64,000 nucleotides of DNA from Nilaparvata lugens (Eukaryota; Arthropoda; Insecta; Hemiptera; Delphacidae). Positions 34,891 to 45,924 of the stretch are shown here, in pieces; the stretch's first letter is position 1, and every line of letters begins with the position of its first letter. The stretch is from positions 18,271,999 through 18,335,998 of the forward strand of contig NC_052510.1 of the NCBI RefSeq assembly GCF_014356525.2, read 5' to 3'. Position numbers and translations under genes: made by a program. Below the pieces are notes generated by a model. That model saw only the letters and a program-made list of their open reading frames with translations. It did not search any database and was not told the origin of the DNA.

Positions 34891-35978
34891 TGCCTGATAA
34901 CACAGAACCAAAAAAAATTGTTTTGGTTGTTATGGAGTATTATAACAATGATTCTATCATTGCGCAATTGATTCCTATTCAAATAAGTGTGTAATAAAAT
35001 TAGCTTAGTTTCCATTTTCATTTCCTATTCAATCGATAATCAAGAAAGTTTTAAATTTCATGACCTCAAGCCAGTGATTTCAAACTGTTTTCCGAATTTT
35101 TTGCAATAGTAATGTACTCCGTATACTTAATTTATAAACATGATAAATAATCATGATATTTGATTTCAGTGGAGTCCTTGACGTAGAAATTTGCAACGAG
35201 ACTATTGATTACATTTTACAGATGGGAATAAATTAGAAATATTGCATTTCTTCAAATTTATTCATTTTTTACAACATTGAATTAGGATTTTTGTCCAATA
35301 ATAATATTATTAATGATTACATTTTATTCTAGATGAATTTAGTTCTTATAAGCTGAAATAGTATAATGATGTATTGTGATTATGACTATTGTCATATTCA
35401 TGACAATAGTTCCCTGCACTGTTTATAAAATGAATGGAAGTCTTGGATGAGTGTTGAGAATCTGAATTGAGAAGCCAAATAATGTATGGGAATACTGTGA
35501 TCCATTTGAATGATGTTCTACATGTAAATTGCTGAGCTTGTATAAGCACTTCCTCATTCTCAACCAAAAGCTTTCATAACAATCATGAGTGATACATTAT
35601 TCAGTGATTAGAATAGGATTGCTAGAATGAGATTTTGAATTTTTAATTTATCTATCAGTAATTATTATGAGTTTCAAATCTACTGAGATATTACAAAACG
35701 GAATACACAATTTTAAGCTAGCAAGGTGAAAAATCTTTTGAATGCGAGTTTTTCTCCTACGCAGATCATGGTTTTAGCTAGCTTTAATTTAGCTGGATCC
35801 ATGGCTTTAATTCCCTTTAACTAAAACCATGACCGAAAAGAACTTTGTTTTTTGTGGCCTTCATTTGATCTGATGCAGTGACCTATATTGTTAGAAAATT
35901 GTACTATTTCTAACTCAATGATTCTTCAGCACTGAAATGATTTTCTTTTCTTTGACTGACTTAGCTGAATTTATTGAA

Positions 35979-36060
35979 TTCAATCACTGAATCATGAACA
36001 ATACTGTCAGTTATATTGCGTTCTTATTATGTATCCGAATGTGTCGCACTCAATCTCATC
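35979..36060 (+). repeat. 82-bp direct repeat, copy 1, with a signal-peptide-like ORF
   Basis: It begins TTCAATCACTGAATCATGAA and ends TCTCATC; the ORF from 35994 reads MNNTVSYIAFLLCIRMCRTQ. About four mismatches separate it from 36321-36402, where the same frame hits a stop. Confidence 0.8.
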
Positions 36061-36320
36061 AGGTTGAAAAATATTCATGCCTATATTCGTATAATTTTTA
36101 TATATTTCATGAAAAATTTGTTAATATTGTAAACCTTCGAAAATTTGAATTAAAAAAAATACAAAAACTAATTTATTATAGTAATGAGTGAAGTTTCTAA
36201 GTGATTGCAATATTTGTACATTGCTGGAAAGTATTGTAGTACAATTTATTTGTCGTTAAATGTACTAAAATGTATAAATGTATTCTCCACTTCTGAATGA
36301 ATTTACATTACGTATCGATA

Positions 36321-36402
36321 TTCAATCACTGAATCATGAAAAATACTGTCAGTAATATTGCGTTCTTATTATGTATCCGAATGTGTCGCATTTAATCTCA
36401 TC
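36321..36402 (+). repeat. 82-bp direct repeat, copy 2
   Basis: Same segment as 35979-36060, about 340 bp downstream. ATG at 36336 reads MKNTVSNIAFLLCIRMCRI and stops. Confidence 0.8.
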
Positions 36403-36420
36403 TTAGGGTAGGTATTTGGA

Positions 36421-36922
36421 TTGTTCCCATTATACTATATATTGTCAAATTTATCAATCAGCTAAAAGTAGCATTGAAAGCATTGAAGATAATATCACCT
36501 CATGAGATAATAATGCAGAACTTTGTACTATTAGTCCAGTCACTATATATATTGGTGTATGCAATTTATATTGTAGTTCTGATTTTCTAATATATTATTT
36601 GGGTACATAGGAGAAGTCCAGAATCAATTTCTTTATGCAAAATTTCCTTGTGCTAGATACAGGGTTTTGGCAGAAACAGCTGAAAACTGGAAAATGAGCC
36701 GAAAATACGAGGTTTTTGGGCCACTCTGTATCTAGCACAAGGAAATTTTGCATGAAGAAATTGGTTCTGGCCTCCTCTTATGTACCCAAATAATTTATTA
36801 GAAAATCAGAACTACAATATAAATTGCAAGCACACCCCCTTTTTTATGTCAATATTGACTGCATTTTATATAATTGTTCCCACTATACTATATTTTGTCA
36901 AATTTATCAATCAGCTAAAAGT
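36421..36922. repeat. Foldback flanked by 49-bp direct repeats
   Basis: TTGTTCCC[AC]TATACTATAT and the following AAATTTATCAATCAGCTAAA form a direct repeat at 36421-36469 and 36874-36922. Between them, 36560-36828 is a foldback with arms of about 105 bp (TGCAATTTATATTGTAGTTC to GTGCTAGATACAG and the complement). Confidence 0.8.
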
Positions 36923-37730
36923 TGAACATTATCATGTATAGACTTATTAAAAAATTTGACAATTCTCTGTCTACAGTTGAAAACAAAGTGGTGGAAACGT
37001 ATAATTATTATAGAGTAAGGATATATCAACAACAAGAATAATTCTGTACAATATTTATATTTATTCAGGTAAAGAGCATCTTAGTCTAAAACTATCTCAC
37101 AACTTTGTACCATTATCATTCAATTTGAAATCAAATTGAAAGATAATATGAATATTAGAGGAACGTATGGAATTTAGTCTTTGATTTTTGGCTGGTATTT
37201 GCTTATGTGAGGTAGGCTGCTGTTGTACTATACAAGATACTTAGAGTTGTCTCCAACAGTTTAATATTTATCTTTGGATTCTAGTTGAAAACATAGTGAA
37301 TCATGGATTTTGGATTGACTAAAGAGTTGGTTAAGATTGTATTGGGGATATTAGGGGAAGAGGATCATTGGATTTCTAAAATATTCACTACAAGGGGAAG
37401 GAGATACTACAGGAGTTTTTGGGATAGTTTGGGAATAGGTAGAGATTATCTAAGGTTATCGAGAAATGAGGTAGAGGAAACTTAATTGAAAATCTGATGC
37501 AGCCTTGTATGGAGATCACAGCGATACAAGCATCATAATATCTAGTGGATTATTTCATGCGAATAATTTTTATGTGAGAATTTTGGAGAGTTCAAAGGCA
37601 TTTGGAGTTTATACTATGTAGCAGATTATTTCAAATGTACAGATCACAGACAATATCGCAGGTTTTTGTGTATGTGGATATTTTGAGACAAAGCGAATTT
37701 TGTTGAGATCACACTTTGACGTTGTCAAAT

Positions 37731-39437
37731 CTAGCAACAGCAGACTGGACGACAAACTGGACGACAACAGCAAGTGTCAGGCTCCTTGACAATGATGGTG
37801 TCACCGCACTTCTTGTGACAGCCGCAACCGCAACCGCAACCGCATCCGTAGCCACCGTATCCGTAACCGGCACCGTATCCGTAACCGGTACCATATCCGT
37901 ATCCAGCACCGTAGCCGTAGGCACCACCGCAGCATGGACTGCAGGTTGGCACGCAGACAGGGTGGCAGCAGCAGGTGTCTGGTTCGCGGATGACAATGGT
38001 GTCACCGCACTTCTTGTGGCAGGTGCAGCATGGCTGTGGGCAGCAGCACTTGTCCTCCTTGATGACGACGGCGGTCTTGCCGCAGCCGCAACCGCAGCCG
38101 CAACCGCAACCGCAACCGCAGCCGGCTGGGAAGGAGTGGGCAACCTGGAAAAGTGAGGAAATAATGTAGTTTTGTAAAAGAAAGAAGATATGATTGATAT
38201 GGATTGACAAAAGATTGATTGGGACAAGAGATGAAGGAGAGACATTGAACAGAAATAGTTGAATAATTGATATCTCTATTGAAAATAGAGATAATTGAAG
38301 AGAAAAATGTGGAGAGACATTATGTGATGAAACAAGTGGAGAAATTTGTGGAGAGACATTCAGATATATATGTTGAGAGACATGTGAAGAGACATGTTTT
38401 TATTTATTTTTTCAATCATTCAGTATTATACAACTTACAGAAAACAAACATATCTACAGACTTATCAAGAGACATGTATTCTTATGCATACATAAGAATG
38501 TGGACAGACATTATTCTGGAGAAGAATGTGAAGAGCCATTATGTGGAGAAACACGTGGAGAAATATTTGAAGAGTCATTTTGAGAGACATGTGAAGAGAT
38601 ATATTCACTTTTGCAAAGACATGCGGGCAGACATTTGGAGTAGACATGTGGAGAGACGTTACTAAAGTTTGAGCGAGAAGACTAGAAAAATACTTTTGTC
38701 ATGATTTCATGAATACTACTTGTTAATGATGAGTTCAATTTTGTCTCACGAAAACGTGATTGAAGTGTTAAAGTATGTTTTGTTAGAGAACAAGAACAAC
38801 ATTACTGTGCGTACTATACTATATTTATTCAAGCTAATATCACATGAATTGATTTTTCAATAACTAAATCCTCTAAACTGAATTACCTGATTCAAGAGTA
38901 GTTATTAAAAAGTTTCTCGTTGAAACCATGATACTGCTCCGTCATGGAATTCATCTATTTCTCTAAGTTAAAATAGACAGACATTGACCTATCAACTCTC
39001 ACCTAATTTCCATTGAGCTTCAATATACAATTTTTATCGCTTAGAGAATTAATTTTCAAGATTGGAGCTCTTCCACATTGGACTTTGAAGAACATACATA
39101 AATGGAAAAATGGTCATGGTTCCATGACATGTGGAAACTGAGGAGATTAATATTATAAATATAGTAGTGGCTCTATAGAGTTCTCCAGCTTTAACATGAA
39201 AAATTAACGTTGCCAAATACGTCCGCAATAGGCTAGATATATACAATCCATAATATATATAGACCATATATACCATATGAGGTCTATACCATATGGTATA
39301 TATCACAATAATACATAACTAGTTCATATTATAAGAGTTTGTAATGATAGAGAGTAATAATTAAATTCAGCAAAAGTTGAACTTACGTGGAAGAGAGCCA
39401 ATGCAAGGCAGGTAGCGATGACTAGATTTGATGCCAT
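37731..39437 (-). CDS. Secreted Gly/Tyr/Cys-rich cassette protein, two exons, 154 aa
   Basis: Exon 1 is 39437-39387 (MASNLVIATCLALALFH, donor GTAAGT). Exon 2 is 38144-37731, acceptor CTCACTTTTCCAG, phase 0. The mature part opens VAHSFPAGCGCGCG. The three cassettes of the family are in order: GKTAVVIKEDKCCC near residue 39, KKCGDTIVIREPDTCCC near 62, and KKCGDTIIVKEPDTCCC near 129. A Gly/Tyr stretch (GYGAGYGYGTGYGYG) and a CGCGCG block lie between the second and third; the end is RPVCRPVCCC. This is the closest relative in layout of the genes at 31918 and 56864. In-frame ATG 38210, upstream of the acceptor, would give a non-secreted form and is rejected. The intron contains a degenerate minisatellite. 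Confidence 0.92.
38300..38660 (+). repeat. Degenerate minisatellite in an intron
   Basis: Units near GTGGAGAGACAT or GTGAAGAGACAT recur irregularly about every 24 nt, interrupted at 38400-38460. The resulting 132-codon ORF (VERHVKRHV style) is a product of the repeat. Confidence 0.75.
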
Positions 39438-39519
39438 TTCTGTTTGAGTTGAGCGACTCAGCAAATCCAAAGCTGCTAATTTATGTTATTCGTGATGACT
39501 TTTCTGGCAAGTCTGAGCA

Positions 39520-39527
39520 TATTTATA
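39520..39527 (-). promoter_or_regulatory. TATA box of the 154-aa cassette gene
   Basis: Minus strand TATAAATA about 83 bp upstream of the ATG at 39437. Confidence 0.7.
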
Positions 39528-40254
39528 CTCAGACTGGAGAAAATTATCGTGAATCCAGCGATAACTAATTTATTGTGTTTTATGTGAATTAATTGATTAA
39601 CGCAAAACTTATCTCCCAATAGTGTTGGTGTCGCATGATTATTCTGTAAGATTTGACTTGAGAACAATACAGATAGAAGTATAATGTGAAGATATTATCA
39701 CGAGTTTCTTCTTCAAAAACAGGGTGTATTTCACCAGAATGGGGCCTGCTGATCAGTTATCATTTTTCGTGAAATGGAACAATAGAATGATAAGGAGAGA
39801 TCATTCTCTAAAAACCTTGTAAGGTGAATGTCATCTTACATCACCATAAATGTGGGTAAGATCTTTTTAATTGGATTCGTAATCATTTTCTATTTTGTGC
39901 TTTTCATTTAAACTGTGGAAATGTTCTCAGGCCAACTCGAAGGAAAGAGTTGGGAACTGCTGGTATACAGAATTTAGCCCTAGGAAGCCTCAATAGTGTG
40001 AGGTAGGCTATTCAAAATTCTTGAATTACAAAATAAAGATTACGATCACACACTAAAATAATAAAATATAAGCGGATGGTAATTGAAAACTATCTGAATT
40101 ATACCATTCATGCACATTATTATCTTGATTTTGTTATATTATCAAAATGTTCCACAATTTTTATAATAAAAATAGGTTTTATAATAGTTTAGGTTTTTCA
40201 TTCGATATCTTAAAATATAACCACATGAGAATCTTATATTAAATTATGACAAGA
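39528..40254. other. Intergenic stretch, nothing recognised
   Basis: AT-rich; no exons or repeats identified. Confidence 0.4.
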
Positions 40255-40457
40255 AGGTAACCCATGCTCCGCAAGGGTCTAATTAAAAACTTGAAAAACT
40301 GAAAACTTGACCTACCGAAATCTTGAAGAATCTAAAATAGGTCTACAACCATCCTTGGTTAATTAAAAATCTATATCCAAATTTCAAGTTGATCAGTCCA
40401 GTAGTTCAAACATGATGATGCGTCATTCGTGAATTTCCTATCACGTACGTGTATAAG
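40255..40457 (-). repeat. Dispersed repeat, copy 2 (inverted relative of 4437-4618)
   Basis: It carries TGCTCCGCAAGGGTCTAATT, ACTTGACCTACCGAAATCTTGA, TTTCAAGTTGATCAG, TGATGCGTCATTCGTGA and TACGTGTATAAGC, the reverse complement of blocks at 4437-4618 in the same order. Confidence 0.7.
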
Positions 40458-40929
40458 CCAATAATTCTTTCCTGTATTATAGCCAACTATAATTAATCTA
40501 CAATATATTGTATGGATTATTTTCAGACTAAGAACATATTGAAAACACTCATAATTTCACATTAAACAGGAATCTTACAACTAGATTAGAATCATTGAAT
40601 AAACTCAATCTAGGCCAAAGAGCTTGAGTCGTAAAAATGATTGAGTACTGTAACTTTATTCATGCAAAATTCATCTTCCCCCAATAATGTATATTTTTGA
40701 ACGAGCATAAGCGATTTCTCACTTTTGAATTACTGGAGGCCAAAGTCGTTGTCTGACTGCTTGTATGTTCTAGAATAAGGTTAGAAATAATATTGATCAA
40801 TTAGCTTCAAATTTCGAACACGTATTCTCTCAACCTTCTTACAGGTCAAGATCTTTGGACAACAAAATTGACTCACTCCTTCTCTCTTCTTTAGGATATA
40901 AAGATAATATTGAAAAAAATTGTTGTGAT

Positions 40930-41777
40930 TTAGTCAGCTGAAGAGTTCATTGCATGCAATCACTACATTATCACACATACAGTCCTTCATGTGCTGACAC
41001 AGATTCCAGCTGGCTAATAACCAACATAATTTACAACTTTTACATCAACAAACTGATTCGGGTTGTGAACGCATATCAATGTGCGTCATTTATCTCTCTT
41101 CGAACTCTGTCTGTATTGGAATGATGTATCACATGACCACCTTCTAATTCCAAAAAATGAATTTGGATTCATATAAGGGTCAAATATGTTAAAATGATAG
41201 AGAAATTATTTTTCATTTCACACAACACTTATTGAACGAGTTCTCCAACCCAGGGGGTCACTAGTTTAGTGATCTGAAGAATTCATTGCATGCAATTACA
41301 AAATTTTCTCCATTCATCCATTCATAACATCAGTTGAAGCTATTTGAGAGCTATCATACAGACAGTCCTTCATGCCATGACACATGATTTCAGCTGGTTA
41401 ATATACAACATAATTTATAACTTTTACATCAACAAACTGATACGGGTTGAGGTATCAATATACGTTTTTCGCCATTTATTTCCTCCTGGAACTTTGTATC
41501 GAAATTACGTATCACATGCATGAGCACCTTCCTATCAAAAAAATAAATTTGGATTCATATGAGGTGCAAAAATGGTGAAGCGACAGAGTAATTTTTCAAG
41601 AATATTTTTCATTTCAAATAGGATCCCCAATGAAACCTGATGTAAAATTATTCTTGTAGGAAAAATATTTAGCTGTTTCCATAATTTTGATCAACTCTGT
41701 TTTATTAAAAGTTCCGGGTTTCATAGATTACAATACAACAGTTCATGAGCGAGCTTTCCAACCCAGGGGGTCACTAA
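40930..41777. repeat. Tandem duplication of 330-510 bp units
   Basis: Unit 1 (about 40930-41263) and unit 2 (about 41264-41777) share TTCATTGCATGCAAT, ACAGTCCTTCATG, ACTTTTACATCAACAAACTG, AATTTGGATTCATAT and CCAACCCAGGGGGTCACTA in order. Unit 2 has extra sequence near its start and before the CCAACCCAGG end. Non-coding. Confidence 0.8.
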
Positions 41778-43528
41778 TAATATATCATTGACTTCAATCG
41801 ACATCATGATCTAAATATACTAGCCTGGGATTGTGAATGGAATTATGCTCACATTCAACAAAGTATTTCTCGTTTTGAATTTACATAAATCTATATAAAC
41901 AATATTATTGCCTATTCATGTCATTGTACACTTCACATGAAAAATTACAAACACCAATTTCGATACTAATCTCTATTCAGTTTGGAATGAAGCAAAAGAA
42001 TGGAATGTAAGCTATGATCGTTCAAATTTCCGAGTGGAGAATATAATACTAGGAAATCCTTACGTTCACAATAAAATATTATACTATATTAACTCAAAAC
42101 CTGGATTTAAATGATTCAGACTTACAGCATCCTCATCAAAATCAAATCATATACAGTAGTTCATCCTTCATTATATCCAATGAGATAAGTTAGAGTGAAA
42201 GTAATTTCTGTGGTACATGATTCATGTCACACTGTAATAATTCTTGTGTTGGAATTATTGATTTGTATCCTAAATTCGATTTTTTAGCCAAATAAGTAAG
42301 AGAAAATTAACGATAGGAGGAACTAATAGAGGAACTCTTCTCGATATTCTTAATATTACAGTGGAAGATATCTATGTGATACATGATTTATGACATATTT
42401 CAGTTTTTATTGATTATTTTTGTTCTACATTATAATATATTTTCCAACAAAAGAGGTACAGCAAAAAAAAGAATGATAAAGAGAAATGAATAATCCAAAT
42501 ATAAAAGGACTATTGATATTTTAAATAATATATTATTCCTAATTAATCAAAGACTCACTTTCTTGAAGATTTATTCCATCACCTAGGAAAGTTATGAATG
42601 TTTAGATTGTATAATAAGCACTGAGTAAATTAAGATAAACTAAATCATATAGAGCTGTAAGTAACATTAGACACAGTGAGAATGGTCAAAGGATGATTCT
42701 CAGACAGTAATCGATGATAATAGAGGATGTCTTCCTCATTCAAGTGATATATTTTGAAGTTTTGGAAATATATAGCTTTTAAATAACGGTAAGGTTTTCT
42801 TTCTGGAAAAAGGTGGGTTGGGATAATCAATAATAATAGTTTAGACGTGTTTGATGGCCATCAAATTTATTTGAAACAGATATACAAAAAATATAACTCA
42901 CAATAACAATTTCTATTACTACAAATTTATCATATTCATTTATTGTGGATTGAGATTCCAAAATATGTCTTCCACAAAACCTTGCACACTTTCTGTGTAG
43001 TTTAATTCAAGACTGCCATGATTCCATAATGCCAGCCTTGTTATTAGGTATTGTTTGAAGTAGGTCAAGACTCGTTTAATTTACACGACATTTTTGACAA
43101 CACCAGCAAATCAATACAATTGTACTGAATTCAATTCAGCGTCGAGCTACAAGTAACTTACAAAATTAATTACAAAACAATAATTCAGACAATACAACTT
43201 CGAAGGAAATTATTGTCAATCAATGGAAACTTTCGTGAATCAATCATTGAAAATTTATTGCTAAATTGTAATAAATTATTGAACTCTATTCATTTCACAC
43301 GACTATTCTCCTCATCACGCTCTCCACATTTTCTTGGCTTCTCATTTCCGGATTCATCCATATGTCACGATTATCCCAAGATTTTACTACTTTACTGTAT
43401 GCACTGTAAAGGGATGCCGACCTCATTTAAATGGGAAAAGGCACAGCCAAAGAAGAAGATCCCAAGATTTTACTAAATCTATAAAAGTCTCATACTAAAT
43501 AAACATCTTTTTAGAAATTATTGAAATG
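41778..43528. other. Intergenic stretch, no firm gene
   Basis: AT-rich. A possible minus-strand terminal exon near 42645-42820 (acceptor CTTTTTCCAG) has no partner and no domain, so it is not called. Confidence 0.4.
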
Positions 43529-45924
43529 TCAAAAGCAAGTGGACACACACTTTCCACACCCTGCATCTACTCCACAACTACCTAAGAAATTCGGTCCCAA
43601 GCTCTGCTTAGGTACCAGCATTGGTATGAGAACATACTCATTGGGAATGCTACAACCTCCACCATTACAAACACTGGATATACTGCACTCAGATCTTGCT
43701 GGTTGAAAGTTGCATCCTGAATTGCAACCTGAGTTGCAACAGGTGTTGCATCCAGAGCTGCATCCAGAATTGCAACCTGTGTTACAACATGGGTTACATC
43801 CAGAGCAACACCCAGAGCTGCATCCTGAGTTACACCCAGAGTTGCAACAAGAATTGCATCCAGAATTGCATCCTGTAGTGTAACATGAATTGCATCCAGA
43901 GCTGCAACAAGAATTACACCCAGAATTGCATCCTGACCCACATCCCGAGTTGCAACCCATGCTGCATGCTCCACATCCATCATTATCACACGTTGGACAA
44001 GGTGTGGGACATGTGACTTGTTGGTAGCAGCAAGATGGTCGCCCACAACCTTGACCGATTATCTGTTTGTTCTCGAAACACATCGACTGAGGAGATGACC
44101 AGCAGCTTTTCTTTTGTTTGCAGCCCATTGATTGACAGGGGTATGACGAGCCACCCTGAGAACATCCCGGGAAGAAGGATGGCTGAGTCTGGCAGCTGTG
44201 CTGGGGCTCGTAGTAATAGTGGGGTTGGCAGGATGGCTGGTAGTTGTAAGAGCCCTGGCACGATGAGTATTGACCTCCTCCTCCTCCTGAATGCATCTTC
44301 TTGTGGCCTTTGTGACTGTGAGATACCTGTGGAAAGTGAGAATGAAGTTCATGAATGAGAATCATGATGAAAATAGAAGCTTGTTTGGAAAATGAATCAG
44401 AAAAGAGGTATAGAATGTAAAATAGTAAATGTGAAGATGAAGATTGAGTAAAGTTAAGTACACGAGTTGAGCAATTGGTGAACATTCATATAGATTTGAT
44501 TTCTGGATGAGTTAGAATACACTCTTATATATGACTACTATGTACTCGTAAGTTGTATAACTCATAAAAAGATGTTCAATATTTTTCATTGTTCAATGAA
44601 TTAAAAACCAGTCATGGATTGAACAATATATAATAGGGAGAATTTTCTCAAAATAGGTATTAACTTTTTCAGTGCCTAACAAAATATTGTATGATTATCT
44701 TAATTCTGATTATAATTATTATTTAACGAAAATCCTAAATAAATGCTGCAAATCACCCCGAAGACCTCTGCTACTGCAGACATTGACAACAGGGTTAACA
44801 GCTAGATGGAAATTCAATGAGAACTACTATCCAAAAATTAGTTGCCAGCCCGGGAATCGAGGTACCGGGTTCGATTCCCGGGCTGGCAACTAATTTTTGG
44901 ATAGTAGTTCTCATCGAATTTCCATCTAGCTGTTAACCCTGTTGTCAATGTCTGCAGTAGCAGAGGTCTTCGGGGTGATTTGCAGCATTTATTTAGGATT
45001 TTCGTTAAATAATGATTATATATTAATTAGCATTTGAATAAATGCATTCTCTATTTAATTCCATCTGTTAATTCTGATTCTTCAAATTGGAGAATTCCAC
45101 TCATACAATCTTTCATATCGAACGTATATTACAAACGTGCAATAGAGCTTGTATTTTCTTAACTAATGAGCATAATCAGTTGGGAAAATATTTCAAAATA
45201 ATCGAAATTTCCATGAGAAATCGGTAGCGGAAAATATTATCATATAGGAGCGTGGTTTCTATCTGGAGGGAATCATGATTATTTTCTTGAGTTTTTCATA
45301 GTACATATCAACCTTTCTTGAATAAAAACAATGAACAAATTTTCAGAGATATAATTATAAAAATACGCATTTCTATTGAGCTCCTATTGGAAATTCAAAA
45401 GTCAAATTCCAAACAGGAAGGTGTGGATTGTCGTAGGTCTATTGATTGGATATTTTGAACAATGAGAAAAATTCTCAATTTAAGAGTGTTACAGTATTTT
45501 GGACTCATAGCGCTTTAGAAGATCACGAATTGAACTGCACACATTGAAATATATTTCCACTTATCCACATATAATATCCATTATCATTCCATAATACTTC
45601 AATTTATAAGCTTCAACTTTCATCATATATGTTACAATCCAATAGTATGTGTAATTCATGAGAAAGTTCATGATAGTAATCAAAAATGTAATGATGAATG
45701 AGGGGACCCCACCATTACCACTGAGTTCATTACAAGTGCTCAAGTTGTAATTGAATCACATTCAAAGTAAATCAAACCTGACAACGTGGCTTGAGCCCAT
45801 CAATCTACACTTCATATTATCTATAATAGGTCTGGATAATATTAGTTTGTAGAAAAATACTTACGTGGAATAAGAATATGACAACAAGAGTAGTCAAATA
45901 AACCTTGTGGGTAGGAGATGTCAT
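43529..45924 (-). CDS. Secreted Cys/Asn/Ser/Gly-rich repeat protein, two exons, 285 aa
   Basis: Exon 1 is 45924-45865 (MTSPTHKVYLTTLVVIFLFH, donor GTAAGT). Exon 2 is 44326-43529, acceptor CACTTTCCACAG, phase 0, stop TGA. The mature part opens VSHSHKGHKKMHSGGGGGQ, passes through a Tyr/Gln/Pro part (YNYQPSCQPHYYYEP), then CCYQQVTCPTPCPTCDNDGC, and from about residue 155 becomes a long C-N-S-G-C-N-S-C-C repeat with 12-15-nt period at the DNA level. The end is hydrophobic (YVLIPMLVPKQSLGPNFLG) and then Cys-rich (CGVDAGCGKCVSTCF). The GDTIVIKEP cassette is absent, so it is a member by architecture, not by motif. An in-frame ATG at 44485, upstream of the acceptor, is not the start. The intron holds the 310-bp palindrome. 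No TATA box was found. Confidence 0.87.
44711..45020. repeat. Near-perfect 310-bp palindrome in an intron
   Basis: Two 150-bp arms (44711-44860, 44871-45020) are inverted copies with only a few mismatches, around a 10-nt centre GGTACCGGGT. A polymerase III B-box match GGTTCGATTCC spans the centre (44868-44878), within a GC-rich core CCAGCCCGGGAATCGA. One arm has a diverged relative at 23115-23243. Confidence 0.92.

Larger units (their letters stand above)
33626..37730. other. Intergenic stretch with foldbacks and a duplicated signal-like segment
   Basis: AT-rich. Elements are listed separately. ORFs at 33903-34187 (+, with a membrane-like stretch) and 37303-37485 (+) lack domains, promoters or splice partners and are not called as genes. 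Confidence 0.4.

Noticed and set aside
37716..38245. Thr/Ala/Val-rich ORFs on both strands
   Set aside because: Out-of-frame readings of the CGCG/cassette exon; the frame with KKCGDTIVIREP and a matching phase-0 acceptor is the coding one.
38267..38665. 132-codon VERH-repeat ORF
   Set aside because: Formed by a degenerate minisatellite inside an intron; no family or splice support.
42645..42820. Minus-strand terminal exon reading RKPYRYLKAIYFQNF to a TGA
   Set aside because: Good acceptor-like CTTTTTCCAG, but no upstream exon, no domain, and its frame is not the frame set by a phase-0 start.
43582..44046. 154-codon minus-strand ORF rich in Ala, Ile, Asp
   Set aside because: Shifted frame of the CNSGC repeats of the 285-aa gene.
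44868..44878. tRNA gene at the centre of the palindrome
   Set aside because: A B box is present, but no A box or cloverleaf; the sequence is symmetric.
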